The position numbers were made by a program, and so were the translations under genes. A stretch of DNA of 64,000 bases, from contig NC_081332.1 in assembly GCF_022539665.2 (NCBI RefSeq), forward strand, positions 744,001 to 808,000, given 5' to 3'. Below, piece after piece: positions 1 through 14,258 of the stretch. Position 1 is the first letter of the stretch; the number at the start of each line of letters is the position of its first letter. The stretch is from Daphnia carinata. Taxonomy: Eukaryota > Arthropoda > Branchiopoda > Diplostraca > Daphniidae. A model generated the notes under the pieces. The model did not search any database and was not told the DNA's origin. It was given only the letters and a program-made list of their open reading frames with translations.

Positions 1-1671
<1,671 letters not shown>

Positions 1672-3059
1672 GACTTTGGTGACTCTTCCCTCGGAATGAT
1701 TTGCAATGAAATTTCAAGGACAAAAAAAAACAATTTCTATTTAGACCACCCCCTCTTCTTTACAGAAACGTTTAACGATTGTTGGCGAAGAAGAAACAAA
1801 AGAATGAGCACGTTGCTCAACTAGTGTTTGCACACACAAAAAAAACAATTCACTTTCAATTGGGAAATAATCTTTTACAAAATCCAATATTGGCGGGAAC
1901 AAACAATGTGCAAGGAAAGTTCTTTTTGGCTTTCAACTTATTCTTGTGTTTTAAACTAAATTTCGGTTTCTAAAGTACTAAAAATAAACTCTTAATTAAA
2001 AAAGAAAACTATACCTCATATCAATTTTCAGAATACGATGTCCCACCATTCCATGATTTTCCATGGTGCAAGACAAAGGGAGCCACAGTTAGGCGGCCTC
2101 GTGGTTTTTTCATGGCGATTTCCAACATTAAACACTCCATGAACCATTAACGAACAATCACTATTGGTTATTTTAGAATTTCAACTACCAAAAGAATGTT
2201 AATCTATTACCTTTGTTAGTTGATCGTTTCCATCGTGGGGAGAATAGATGAAATAACAGTTCACTATGAATCTACAGTACTTGCTCTGCCGATGTCTGGA
2301 GTCAAACTGATCACATCGACCAGTTTTGGCGCCAGCGTCTTCTAGAATTCTACCCAACCCCCTCCTCAAAACAAAAAGATAATCAAACCAAATTCGATTT
2401 CAATTATAAAAATAACGATTAGCTATTTTTAATGCCAACTTTTAATGTATCTTTTCATCGAAAAGGGTAAAGAGTATCTAAAAATGTGCTACGAAATCTA
2501 CAAAATGTATCGAGATCTGAAATCGAACTGAGATGTTGACGACCGGCGCCATTTTGTCTAAGAATGTACCCCTCCCTCAGAAAAAAAGAATCCAACAAAA
2601 GAAATTACAGGAGAAAATTACAAAATTAAAATAACCAACAACACGAAAAAAAAATTACTATTCCGCAATAAAATGGAAATATCTTAATTTTAAATATTTA
2701 CTGAATTAGTTCTGACATCTGTGCGTTTTGGTTTGCAGACTTGTCCATTAACTGTATCCGAGTACCACGTTTGCCAATAATGTGAGTTCTAAAAGGATAT
2801 TTTGGTAGGAAACGGATTGATTGTATATAAATAGTTTATTTTAAAAACTTAATGGCTTTTGATCTACACTGTTGATGACCAAACATACCAGAATGCAATC
2901 AATGCCTCCCGTTTGACCCCTTTCAACTGGATGTTTACTTTCTTACTAATTCCTTTCCCTCTATTATTGCTCAGGAAAATAAATATGGATCTCCTTAAAG
3001 TGAAAGACGACAATGGTCAATCAGTCTAGATTATGTATTATTTGACATTTGCCTAGCTA

Positions 3060-3490
3060 TAGTCAACGTAATCCAAATAAGCTTTGATACCATCCAACAC
3101 TCCTGCCAGCGTCTTGTCTACTTCATCAAAAACAAAAAGCGATTGGGGACATCTGCTGACATTGCCCCTCACACAAGATCTAGTTTGATCCTGATATAGT
3201 AGTGTAAACAAGTGACAATAGGAATGATATACTATTCTGCATATTGCTTTTTAATTACCTCATGAGGAAAGTGTACTGTGGACATAAAGTGGTGATAGAA
3301 CTGACCTTTTGTTCACTTCATGTAAAGGCTCTTGGATAATAAGTACACAAAATGATTTTTCCTGATACCTGTCCAACCATCGAAACTTAATACTAGAGGC
3401 TTTGAAGGACTAGGATTGGACAAGTGAATAAATTACTTGACCACATCTTCAGCGGTGGACAGGTGTGCAACTGCCACTGTGATGTGAAGA
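3060..3490 (-). pseudogene. Torsin-like AAA ATPase fragment (first block)
   Basis: The minus strand encodes pieces of a torsin ATPase: KPLVLSFDGW at the P-loop, a segment like FYHHFMSTVHFPH, then SCVRGNVSRCPQSLFVFDEVDK with the Walker B region, and an ending like KAYLDYVD. These match the core of torsins, ER-lumen AAA+ proteins. Stops and small insertions interrupt it, and flanking torsin exons are absent. The sister fragment at 12,905-13,376 is better preserved. It is best read as a dead gene piece carried in the duplicated spacer. Confidence 0.6.
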
Positions 3491-3917
3491 GTTGAAATTG
3501 AAAAGTTATTAATGTCTTCATTTTGATTGTTATTTGTGTTTTGTCTTTTATTCAACATTTACGTTAACAAGCAAACGAAGAGGCACCTGAATGCAGCTAT
3601 AAGTGTTCGAAGAAAAAAGAAACGAAGAGCCAACGCAATTTTGATTGCTTTTGATGATTGATTTTGATTTTGAGTGCTTACTATACAAAGGTAAGTTGAC
3701 TACATAGCGCTTTTATATTAAATTTAAATTATTAAAAAATTATCATCTACCGGTGAACGAATAATTACCAAAAAAAATGGTAGGAGTTTTGGCTTTAATA
3801 AAAAAACGGACGCACATAACGACGAATGAAAAATGATTTAACGCATGGTCAGGTATTTTTCAATTTACACATGATTCAATTTACCCCTTTGATTTCGTTA
3901 GAAATAAATTATGACAA

Positions 3918-4304
3918 TTGATACGCACAATTGATCAAACCTGGCTCGCCGGACTGGCTTTCAATTCATTAAGACTGGTGATCTTTGCGCAAAAACAACG
4001 ACCGATCGATTTTCCAAAACTTAATTTTAAAGCTTTTAAAAATAGTACCTTTTGCCATATGACTCGCATGCTTGTACGCTGTCCTCCAATTAATTACGAG
4101 TTTGCCATCAACACGGATGCTCCTACATCATCTACAGAAATCGAAAAAAAAGCAAAGATATTAATTGGCAGCATAAACAACGACACTGTAAATAAATGTA
4201 AGTCACGCAACCCTCTACAACAGTTAATTAATGTGAAAGTTGGGAGACTGTGCGTCGTGATTCCAATCGCTGAATCGGGATCACGTCTTAAAAATCAAAT
4301 ATGA
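3918..4304 (+). other. 128-codon ORF of unknown function in duplicated block
   Basis: An open frame with a paralogous frame at 13,944-14,258. I do not recognise the protein: no signal peptide, TM helix or catalytic motif is evident. Between the two copies many differences change the amino acid, and the second copy has an in-frame stop just upstream of its first ATG. That pattern looks like neutral decay more than selection on a protein. It could be an exon of a lost gene. Confidence 0.25.
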
Positions 4305-4979
4305 GCGTACCGCAAAACAAATGCGAAACGTATTGAAGGCTGTTAATCACTGCAACCGTGTTCAAAACTCAAACACTTGATAATAAAGCAATTCAATTGA
4401 CAAGTTTCTAGCGATTGTTTAGCTGCAAAGAATAGACACGCAAAGATATATGAGTAAGATGCATGGGTTTAAAAATAAGTAGAATTGAATGCCAAATCTA
4501 ATACCGTTGTTCCAAAATAATTGCTCTTTCGTTCCTTAATCACGTTTCAGAACCGAACAGGGTACGGCGGGCCTTCTACCCAAACTCCCCCAAGTCCAAC
4601 GTGGCATCAGTGAACGAGAATATGTCATACCTGGATTTTTACAAATCAAACAATTGCATCAGAAATGAATAATAGAACCGTAACTGAACTTGATTCAATT
4701 TAAAGTAATAATACCTTGTTTAAGGTGAAAGTGTTGATAAAGAGGTAAGATATTTATAGTGCCAACTCCAACTCCTTTCAATGGGTGCAAAACCATCCAA
4801 ATATGGGAGCCGACAACGTCACTGTGAACACTAATGTCTAGGACTGTCCAGTTGGTCTGGAATACCTGGACGCGAGTTCGTAAGGTAAACGTCAAAGATG
4901 AGAAAACATCGTAAAGGTTTACGTTACCTGTCGATGAGACAGTTGCGTTAACCCATCTATTCGGCTTCAAAAAAAATCA

Positions 4980-5035
4980 AAACGATATTTTAAAACGTGG
5001 ACTCCAAAGTAAAACAACAAAATTATACCTTGTTG
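4980..5035 (+). other. Orphan receptor 5'-UTR module
   Basis: The stretch around ACGTGGACTCCAAAGTAAAAC matches sequence just before the start codons of receptor copies B, D and E, but no signal-peptide exon follows. It appears to be the leftover 5' end of another lost copy. Confidence 0.5.
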
Positions 5036-5384
5036 CCGCCGCCACGCCATCTTGCGCTCGCAGTAGAAATACGCACCAGGCAGCCAAGGGATGGCGTGCA
5101 CGAGCTAGCATGCTTTTTCACCCAAGCTTCGCCCTACAATATTCAGTCCCTCTTCAACTATCGGACCAACAAATTTCGCTCTGATTGCCTTTTCTAAAGT
5201 GCCGCTCAAAACTCAGATTCTCAGTTTGTACGCCCTAATGTTTGTTCTAGGTAGCAATACAGGGAGTGAAAGGAACAGCTATTTACCACAAACTAACTTT
5301 TTTGAATGATTAAAATCCATTCAAAAAATCTGGCTCTTAACGATTTCACTTTGCTTAGATAACCAATAAGACTTACATTAGGGC

Positions 5385-5444
5385 GGTGCATTAGAATTAC
5401 CAAGTAGAAGTATCGCCTTACCACTGGACCACCTAGCCGATAAG
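5385..5444 (-). repeat. tRNA-derived element (A-box) upstream of copy B
   Basis: On the minus strand the sequence reads TAGGTGGTCCAGTGGTAAGG, a pol III A-box like that of tRNA-Ser/Leu, followed by a decayed remainder without a good B-box. Relatives lie at 17,311-17,368, 22,005-22,055 and 22,899-22,962, in the 5' flanks of other receptor copies. Confidence 0.5.
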
Positions 5445-5743
5445 TTCAAATCTCCATGACATTACTTCACAAATTGCCCTCAAAGAGAAGGAAATGAAAG
5501 GATAACCGCACATCCGCCAAATGGTAAAATCGAAGGACAACGAGAAGGAGAGAGTTTCGCTGTAGCCAAGTTGCGATTTATCATCGGAAAACCACTTCCC
5601 GCTTTGGAATGAATTCTCCCTGCAGCTATTCACGACCTACTGCGGCATAGTGTTAACGTTGCGTCTCGGTGTTCCCTAAATTTATCAAGGAAAATCAAAA
5701 CGAAATTAGAAAAGCGGATTCCTAAGTAAAACCAACAAGAACA

Positions 5744-7916
5744 ATGTTGTTCATCGTATTCTTCACATTGTTGCCCTTAGGAAGTGATGGCAATAGTTTA
5801 ATCATGATTCCCCATCACCAACCACACATCGAACAAAAAGGTAATATTCTCAGCTTAACTTGCATCTACCGGTTCAACAGCGACGAAGAGAAAACGTCAG
5901 CCAACATTACGTGGATACTGCCACCATACCAAAGAGTGCGTAGATACGAAAAATCAATTTTTTAAAATTTACATTGAAATAAAATAAACTTGAAACGCAA
6001 CAGCCAACGGAATATCGTTTAGATTACGAAATCGAGAGGAATACAACTCACTTGACATCGACGATGACATTGAAAAGGACCTTTTACTCCGACACGGGAT
6101 ATTATCGATGTGTTGTACGACCCGGAATTCAAATCGCCCATTACGTTTACTTTTTCAGTCAGTTCTCATTTTTAAATAATCGATTATTTAAAAAATAATA
6201 ATTTTCTAATGATACAATCAGATAACAACAACCGAGTTTTCGTGCACGGGCAAGACATGACTCGCAAGTTAGGTGGTCTTGACACATTTATGACGTTGGC
6301 AGGTGAACCACTCGACGTCCCGTGCAAACCAACCCACCCAACTGTCATCGTTTCACTGTTGCGCGAAAAGCTAATGCCAAACAACGAACTGAAATGGAAG
6401 TTTACGGTAACCCAAGCTAAAAAATAATAATACTTTTAAATCAATTGATTTCAATTTAAAAGAAGGAATTGTCAAGCAAAACGGAAAGTGCCAGATGGTT
6501 GCTGAAACCTTTGCCAGAACGAGGATTCAAATTAAAGAATCCGACATTTAGCGACAGTGGATTTTACAAGTGTTTAGGCACCATGGACGAAAAACCCATC
6601 GAAAACCAAGAAGAAGATTACGAATACCACTCCTACACACCTACAATCAATGCTCTAGAGACCGAAAAGAAATTCTACGTTTTCGTTAACGGTATGGACG
6701 CGAAATTGCAAAATCGAATTAACCTTCAATCGAATTGAATGCGAATTATAGGAATGGAACTCGTGAGGGATGGTGATCCATTCGAAGGTAAAAACGTGAC
6801 ACTCATCTGCAAAACCATCTGCCAAAGTGATCGAGATACGGTGCAATTTTGGAAACCCGATTGGTTTAACATTAACAATGAAACCGGCCAAAAACAATGG
6901 GTCAATCCAGCTCACTATCATAAAGGTATGGCCATAATATCAGAGTCAAAGATAATTCATTCACTAAAAAATTGCAACAGGAATTCTACTAGATAATAAA
7001 TGGTTCCCTATGATATCAGGCAACTCTCTTAATGGAAGCTTCCCCTACGGTTTGTACGAAAGTCGATTGCATCTGCTAAGAATCGGCTTCAATACGCAAA
7101 CGCACTTTGAATGCAGAGCCAATGCCAGTGGACGAATCATTTCGAAATTCATTTCTTTAACAGTTCAAGGTATTTTACTTCATTTTTGTGGTTGGCAAAA
7201 ATGAAGTGCAATTTTTGTTTTAATTCAAAGAAAACATCGATCCAGTGGATGTAGAATTGGAAAGAGGAACTGCTCAAAATTTGACTTGCAATCGATCAAC
7301 TGATGACATCCACATCCAATGGTTCAAGGTAAATAAAACTAATTTTTAATGATCAATGAAATGATTGCGATTTTGGAATATCAGGATAACGAGGAATATT
7401 CGGGATTAATCTATACAAGGGATACTTCATCAATTTTACCACTAAACGGAAGTGATGGACAAAACGGAAATTATTCTTGTCATTGGAACAACAGCCGCGG
7501 GGAAACGAGATTTCGAAATTTCAATTTTCCTGACGAACCGAGATTTCGAAATTTCAATTTTCCTGACATACTAAAATCTAACGGGACTATCTACCAACCC
7601 ATTTTAATTTGCGTATCTGTCGTGACGTTAATTATAAATGGAATAATAATCAAACAAAACGTGGACAAGGTAAGTTTAAATAAATTGTGCACGTTTTGAA
7701 ATTTTTAAAAGCAATTTTTGTTACCCAAAAAAAAAGAAAAAATTGGAAAAAAAAATTCAAGAAAGATTAGATGGAAATCCCGATGGCATCGATCCAAATT
7801 TGCCAATCGAAAATCAAATTGAATTTCTACCTTACGACAAACACTGTGAATTTCCAAAAAAGCGCCTCAGACTCGGTTTGTGTTTACCGTTTCAAGAATC
7901 AATTTCAGAAAATTAA
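5744..7916 (+). CDS. Kinase-less receptor copy B: four Ig domains, TM, juxtamembrane exon
   Basis: The start is the ATG of signal peptide MLFIVFFTLLPLGSDG. The exons encode four Ig-like domains with paired cysteines (LTCIY/YYRC; DVPCK/FYKC; LICKT/HFEC; LTCNR/YSCHW), each split by one intron. A hydrophobic TM segment (PILICVSVVTLIINGIII) and a juxtamembrane exon (7737-7875, ending KKRLRLG) follow. The frame then runs past the normal donor at 7876 to a TAA at 7914-7916. The kinase exons are missing: sequence changes at about 7,915-7,925 straight into the 5' UTR of copy C. As written it would make a membrane-anchored receptor lacking a kinase, a possible decoy, if expressed. A 33-bp tandem duplication repeats RFRNFNFPD between Ig4 and the TM. 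No stop or frameshift is seen in the ectodomain. Confidence 0.75.
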
Positions 7917-7950
7917 ATCTAACTAATCCAAAGTAACACCAACAAAAACA

Positions 7951-10900
7951 ATGTTTTTCATCGTATTCTTCACATTGTTGCCCTTAGGAAGTGACGCAAA
8001 TAGTTTAATGATGATTCCCCATCACCAACCACACATCGAACAAAAAGGTAATATTTTCAGCTTAACTTGCATCTACCGGTTAAACAGCGACGAAGAGAAA
8101 ATGTCAGCCAACATTACGTGGATACTGCCCCCATATCAATGGGTGCGTAGATACGAAAATTCAATTTTTTAAAATTTACATTGAAATAAAATGAACTTGA
8201 AACGCAATAGGAAACGAAAAAACGTTTAAGTTACAAAATCGAGAGGAATACAACTCACTTGACATCGACGATGACATTGAAAAGAACCTATTTCTCCGAC
8301 ACGGGATATTATCGATGCGTTGTACGCCCCGAAATTCAAGTCGCCCACTACGTTTACTTTTACAGTCAGCTCTCATTTTTAAATTATCGATAATTCAAAA
8401 GAAAATAATTCTTTTTGATACAATTAGGTGAACAGCCACTAGTTTTCACAAAGAAGGAAGAATTGTTAACCAAATTACATCGTCGCGATTTTGACACATA
8501 TATGACGTTGGCGGGTGAACCTCTCGACATTCCGTGCAGACCAACCCACCCAGATGTCACCATTTCACTCTATCGCGAAACGCTAATGCCAAACAAAAAA
8601 CTGGAATGGAACTTGACTGTAACCCACGCTAAGCAAAAAATAATAATAAGCTTCCACGTAAATTGATTTAAACAACCAGGAACTGTCAAGCGATTATGGA
8701 AACGCCAGTTGGTTGCTGAAACCTTTGCCAGAACGTGGACTGAGGTTAACCAATATGACACCAAGTGACATAGGAAAATACAAGTGTGTGGGCACCGAGT
8801 CGGTACGACCAACTGCTGGACCCACCACAATCCATTTCAGGATTTCCATCAACAGTAATTTCGTGCGCTGATCGATATCCAAAATCGAATTCACCTCAAG
8901 CGAATTGAACGCAAAAAATATAGGAATGGAACTCGTTAGGGTTGGTGATCCAATCGAAGGCAACAACGTGACACTCATCTGTAAAACCTTCTGCGAAAGT
9001 GATCGCAATACGGTGGAATTTTGGAAAGCCGATTGGTTTTACTTCAACAATGAAACTGGCCAAGAACAATTCATCAATCAAACTAACCTTCCTAAAGGTA
9101 TGCGATAATGTCTGTGTCAAAGATAATGTACCCTCAATCACTTCAAATTGCAATAGAAATTCAAGTGGAAAATTATTTCAAGTTGGCAAAGGGAGAATTC
9201 GGTATTTCATCAGACGAGCCTATCGAAGAAAGATTTCGGTACGGTTTGTACGAAAGTCACTTGCATCTGCTAAGAATTGGCCTTAATACGCCCACGCACT
9301 TTCAATGCAGAGCCAATTTCAGTGGTGGAATCACTTTCAATAAATCCATTTCTTTTACAGTTCAAGGTATTTACCTCATTTTTGTGGTTGGCAATCATAA
9401 GCGCATTTTTTTTGTTATACAAAGAAAAAATCTATCCAGTGGATGTTAAATTGAAAAAAGGAATAGCTCAATTTTTGATTTGCCATCGATACGCTAATGA
9501 CGTCCACATCCAATGGTTCAAGGTAAACAAAACGAATTTTTAATGTTCAATGAAATGATTGCGATTTTGGAATATCAGGATGACGAGGAATATAAGGGAT
9601 TAATCTATACAAGGGCTACTTCATCAATTTTACCACTAAACGAAAGTGATACACACATCGGACGTTATTCTTGTCGCTGGAACAACAGCCGAGGAGAACC
9701 GAGATTTCGAAATTTCAATTTTCCTGACGAACAAGAATATACCAGGATTATTTTAATTCTCGGATCTGTCACTCTGTTACTTTTAACTGTAACAGCAATC
9801 ATGCAAAACGTGGAAAAGGTAAGTTTAAATAAATTGTGCACGTTTTGAATTTATTAATAGCCACTTTTGATACCCAAAAAAAAAAAAAGAAAAAATTGGA
9901 AAAAGAAATTCAAGAAAGATTAGATGGAAATCCTGATGGAATCGATCCAAATTTGCCAATCGAATATCAAACTGAATTTCTACCTTACGACAAACGCTGT
10001 GAATTTCCAAAAAATCGCCTCAGACTCGGTTTGTGTTTGACATTTTCAATAATCAATTTCAGAAATTTAATCAACTACGAAAAAGTAGGAAAACAACTGG
10101 GAAAAGGATGTTTCGGAGACGTTTACAAAGCGGAAGCTGTTGGACTTAAAGGATCGGATGAAAATGTGACAACGGTGGCCGTCAAAAAGGTCCCATCGAC
10201 ACCCCAATTTCAAATGAAATCACAGACGGCCGCATTAGACGCTTTAATTAAAGAATTGAAAATTCTAAATTATTTGGGATCGCATTTAAATGTCGTCAAT
10301 TTACTGGGGGCCTGCACCAAAGACATCATCAAAGGTAATTAATCAAAACTCGCAAATTGTTCAGTTCGGTTTATCTCATTTGACTGGGACAGGCGAACTC
10401 TTGTTAATTATCGATTATTGCCGCTTTGGCAATTTTGCAATCCTATTTGATTCAAAAACGGAATGCGTTTGTCACTCAATTGGATGAGTTTGGTGACCTT
10501 CAACTGTCAAATGATTTCGTCGAAACAAACGAGACTCACAGGTACAAATAATAAAACCATTCAAAAGTGATTACAAATTTAAATGCTTTGAAGTCCAGTG
10601 AGGACAGTGACTCTAATGCAAAGCCTGGACCCTCAGATCATTCTGTTCCTCAAGTAAAATGGACAAGAGACGATTCAATTTCTTTCGGTAAAGTTTCACA
10701 TTTCCGAATACAAAACAATTTAATTCTAAACAAAAGATGATTGCCATTAAAAAACAGAAACCATTTGGAAATCTGAAAATTCAGATGCTGGTACCAATGG
10801 ACCCATTTCCACTTGGAACTTAATCAGCTTTTCTTTACAAATCGCCAAGGGGATGGAATTCATTGCTAGCAAAAAGGTGGCCTTTCAAATTAAATATAAT

Positions 10901-11548
10901 CATATTAATCAGGATGTCATTGGAAATGTCTGATATCGATCAGGTTCTCCATGGCGATTTAGCGGCTCGCAATGTCCTTTTAGCCAATCATGGAATTGTC
11001 AAAATTGCAGATTTCGGAATGGCCAAACAAATGAAAAATTACAGTTACGAAATGAAAGGACAGGTAAATTTAAACAGTTAGCCCGGGGACATAAAAATGA
11101 CTTTCATTTACTTTGATTTTATTAAAAGGAACTACTACCAGTTAAATGGATGGCTATTGAATCGCTGACGGATCAATTATGTTCCAGTCAATCCGATGTC
11201 TGGTCTTACGGCATTGTTCTATGGGAACTCTTTGCCCTGGGCAAAATTCCTTACCCTGGTATTACAGGGATCAAATTTTCATCACCGTATTGAAAATTAA
11301 AATTTTTGCATTTTTTTCCCCAAGGTATGAACGGCCCTATCCTCGTAAAAAATATTCAAGGACTTCGAATGGATAAACCAGATTACGCGCCAAATTTCTT
11401 TGGAGAAATGATGAAAAGTTGTTGGAACAAAGAACCAAACGACCGACCAACGTTTCAGCACCTGGCCAACACGATCGAGAATTACATGGAGCCATTCGTT
11501 AGCTCTGGCTACTTGGATGCAACATTCATGGAAAACAATACCAACTAA
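7951..11548 (+). pseudogene. PDGFR/VEGFR-like receptor tyrosine kinase, copy C (complete layout, one-base frameshift in kinase)
   Basis: Sixteen exons can be placed: 7951-8142, 8211-8364, 8428-8618, 8680-8854, 8924-9097, 9157-9366, 9425-9522, 9579-9818 (Ig4 and TM IILILGSVTLLLLTVTAIM), about 9890-10028 (juxtamembrane), 10089-10334 (P-loop GKGCFGDVY, AVKK), 10393-10541, about 10597 (insert), about 10759, about 10943 (VLHGDLAARN, DFGMAK), about 11131 ([11 protein letters not shown]) and a last exon to 11548. The ectodomain frames are clean. In exon 11, near 10,432, the sequence has four T where A, D and E have three, shifting GNLQSYL to GNFAILF and running into a stop. Unless that base is an assembly error, the kinase is dead. 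Its 5' flank is truncated: only about 35 bp separates the B stop from this ATG, so the promoter found upstream of other copies is absent. Confidence 0.75.
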
Positions 11549-12904
11549 GAGTTTGGTGACTCTCTCCTCGGAATGATTTGCAATGAAATATCAAGGACAC
11601 GAAACAATTTCTATTTAGCCCCATCCCTTCATAGGAGAAAAACGTTTAACGACTGGTGGCGAGAAAGAAACAAAGAAATGAGCACGTTTGTTAACTAGTG
11701 TTTGCACGCACAAAAAAAAAACTATTCACTTTCTATTGGGAAATAATCTTCAGCAAAACCCAATATTGGCGGGAAAAAAAAAACAATGTGAAAGTTAAGT
11801 TCTTTTGGGTTTAAAACCTGTTCATATGTTTTAAACCCAATTTCGTTCCTTAACTACCAAAATAAACCCTTAATTAAAAAAGAAAACTATACCTCATACA
11901 AATTCTCAGAATATGATGTCCCATCATTCCATTGGTGCGAGACAAAGGGAGCCACAGTTAAGCGACCGCGTGGTTTTTTCATGGCGATTACCCACATCAA
12001 AAACTCCATGAACAATTAACTAACAATCAGTATCGGTTATTTTAGAATTTCAGCTATCAAAAAATGTTAATCTATTACCTTTGTTAGTTGTTCGGTTCCA
12101 TAATTGAAAGAATAGATGAAATAACAGTTCACTACGAATGTACTTGCTCTGCCGAGATCTGGAGCCACACTGATCTCGATGACCAGTTTGGCGCCAGCGT
12201 CTTCTAGAATTTTACCCAACCCCCTCCTCAAAACAAAAAGATAACCAAATCAGATTCGATTTCAACCATTTAAGTAAACATTATCTATTTTCAATGCTAT
12301 TTTTTAAAGCATCTTTTCACTGTAAGGGTAAAGAGATTTTAAAAATGTGCTACCGACAAAACGTATCGAGATCTGAAATCGAACTGAGTAGTTGACGACG
12401 AGCGCCATTGTCGTCTAAAAATTTACCCCTCCCTCTCTCAAAATCTAACTAAAATGGAGAAAATTACTAAATGAAAAACAAAATAACCAACAACACGAAA
12501 AAAAAATTACGATTCCGCAATAAAATGGAAATATCTTAATTTTAAATATTTACTGAATTAGTTCTGGCATCTGTGCGTTTAGGTTTGCAGACTTGTCCAT
12601 TAACTGTATCCGATTACCACGTTTGCCAATAAATGTCTAAAAGGATATTTTGTTAGGAAACGGATTGATTTTATATAAATACTTTATTTAAAAAATTTAA
12701 TAGCTTTTGATCTACACTGTTGATGACCAAACATACCAGAATGCAATCAATTCCTCACGTTTGACTCCTTTCAACTGTGTGTTTACTTACTTACTAATTC
12801 CTTTCCCACTATTATTGCTCGGGAAATTAAATGTGGATTTCCTTAAAGTGGAAGATGACAATGGTCAGTCTAGATTATGTAGTATTTGACATTTGCCTAG
12901 CTAT

Positions 12905-13376
12905 AGTCAACGTAATCCAAATAAGCTTTGATACCATCCAACACTATTGACAGCATCTTGTCTACTTCGTCAAAAACAAAAAGCGATTGGGGACATCTGC
13001 TGACATTGCCCCTCACACAAGAACTAGTTTGATTCTGCATATTGCTTTTAATTACCTGATGAGGAAAGTGTACTGTGGACATAAAGTGGTGATAGAAGTG
13101 ACTTTTTGTTCCCTTTATGTAAAGGCTCTTGTATAATAAGTACATAAAAAGATTTTTCCTGTTACCTATCCAACCATCAAAACTTAATACTAGAGGCTTT
13201 GAAGGACTAGGATTAGACAAGTAAATAAATTACTTGACCACATCTTCAGCGATGGACAGGTGTTCAACTGCCACTGTGATGTGAAGAGTTGATGGAGACA
13301 CGAGGGCTGTCCTGAGAACATGTTCCTGTTCCAAAATGATGTTGTGGACATTATGCACAGCTTGAATAATCTGTAT
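12905..13376 (-). pseudogene. Torsin-like ATPase fragment preceded by a 2H-phosphoesterase-like piece
   Basis: From 13,200 downward the minus strand encodes KPLVLSFDGWIG, then NRKN (a relic of the torsin GxTGxGKN P-loop), FYHHFMSTVHFPHQ, SCVRGNVSRCPQ, SLFVFDEVDKM (Walker B) and DGIKAYLDYVD, all hallmarks of torsin. Just upstream (13,376-13,240) another open stretch reads ILEQEHVLRTALV then LHITVAVEHLS. Its H-I-T and setting resemble the first HxT motif of AKAP7/ASCC1-type 2H phosphoesterases. Both are partial and neither has a start or complete domain. Whether they came from one gene or two is unknown. Confidence 0.6.
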
Positions 13377-13861
13377 GAGAAAATTGAAAAGTTATTAATG
13401 TCTTCATTTTGATTGTTATTTGTGTTTTGTCTTTTATTCAACATTTACGTTAACAAGTAAAGGCACCTGAATGAAGCTAAAACTGTTCGAAGTAAAATGA
13501 AACGAAGAGCCAACGGAATTTTGATTAATTTTGGCTATTCGAAAATTGTACGTTACTAATGTAAATAAATTATAAATATTAAAAAAAATGTAAATATGTA
13601 AATGGATTGACAAATGTTGTTTCTCTTCGAATTCAATTGCAGTGCTTACTATACAAAGGTAAGTTAACTACATAGCGCTTTTATATTTAATTTAAATTAT
13701 TAAAAAATCATCATCTACCGTTGAACGAATAATTACCAAAAAATGGTAGGAGTTTGGCTTTAATAAAAAAACGGACGCACATAACGACGAAGGAAAAATA
13801 ATTTAACGCATGGTCAAAGTATTTTTCAATTTACGCATGATTCAATTTACCCCTTTGATTT

Positions 13862-14258
13862 CGTTAGAAATTCATTATGACAATTGATACGCACAATTGA
13901 TCAAACCTGGCTCGCCGGACTAGCTTTCAATTGATTAAGACTGGTGATTTTTGCGCAAAAACAACGATCGATCGATTTGCCAAATCTTAATTTTAAAGCT
14001 TTTAAAAATAGTACCTTTTGCCACATGACCCGCATGCTTGTACGCTGTCCTCCCATTAATAAAGAGTTTGCCATCGACATGGATTCTCCTACATCATCTA
14101 CAGAAATCGAAAAATATGCAAAGATATTATTTGGCAGCATAAACAACGACACTGTAAACATATGTAAATCACGCAACCCTATACAACAATTAATTAATAT
14201 GAAAGTTGGGACACTGTGCGTCGTGATTCCAATCGCTGAATCGGGATCACGTCTTTAA
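13862..14258 (+). other. Second copy of the unidentified ORF
   Basis: Paralogue of 3,918-4,304. The open part starts at 13,944 and ends in GSRL. An upstream in-frame stop replaces sequence that is open in the first copy. No function can be assigned. Confidence 0.25.

Larger units (their letters stand above)
1672..5380. repeat. Duplicated receptor 3'-flank block, first copy
   Basis: The 3' flank of copy A aligns by eye with 11,549-15,200 downstream of copy C over about 3.5 kb, with small indels. Its first ~1 kb also matches the flank of copy E (27,000-28,000). It begins with the receptor 3' UTR, with AATAAA-type signals near 1,980, and continues into sequence containing a torsin-like fragment and an unidentified ORF. 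I see no intact gene; 4,305-4,980 holds nothing I recognise. Confidence 0.75.
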
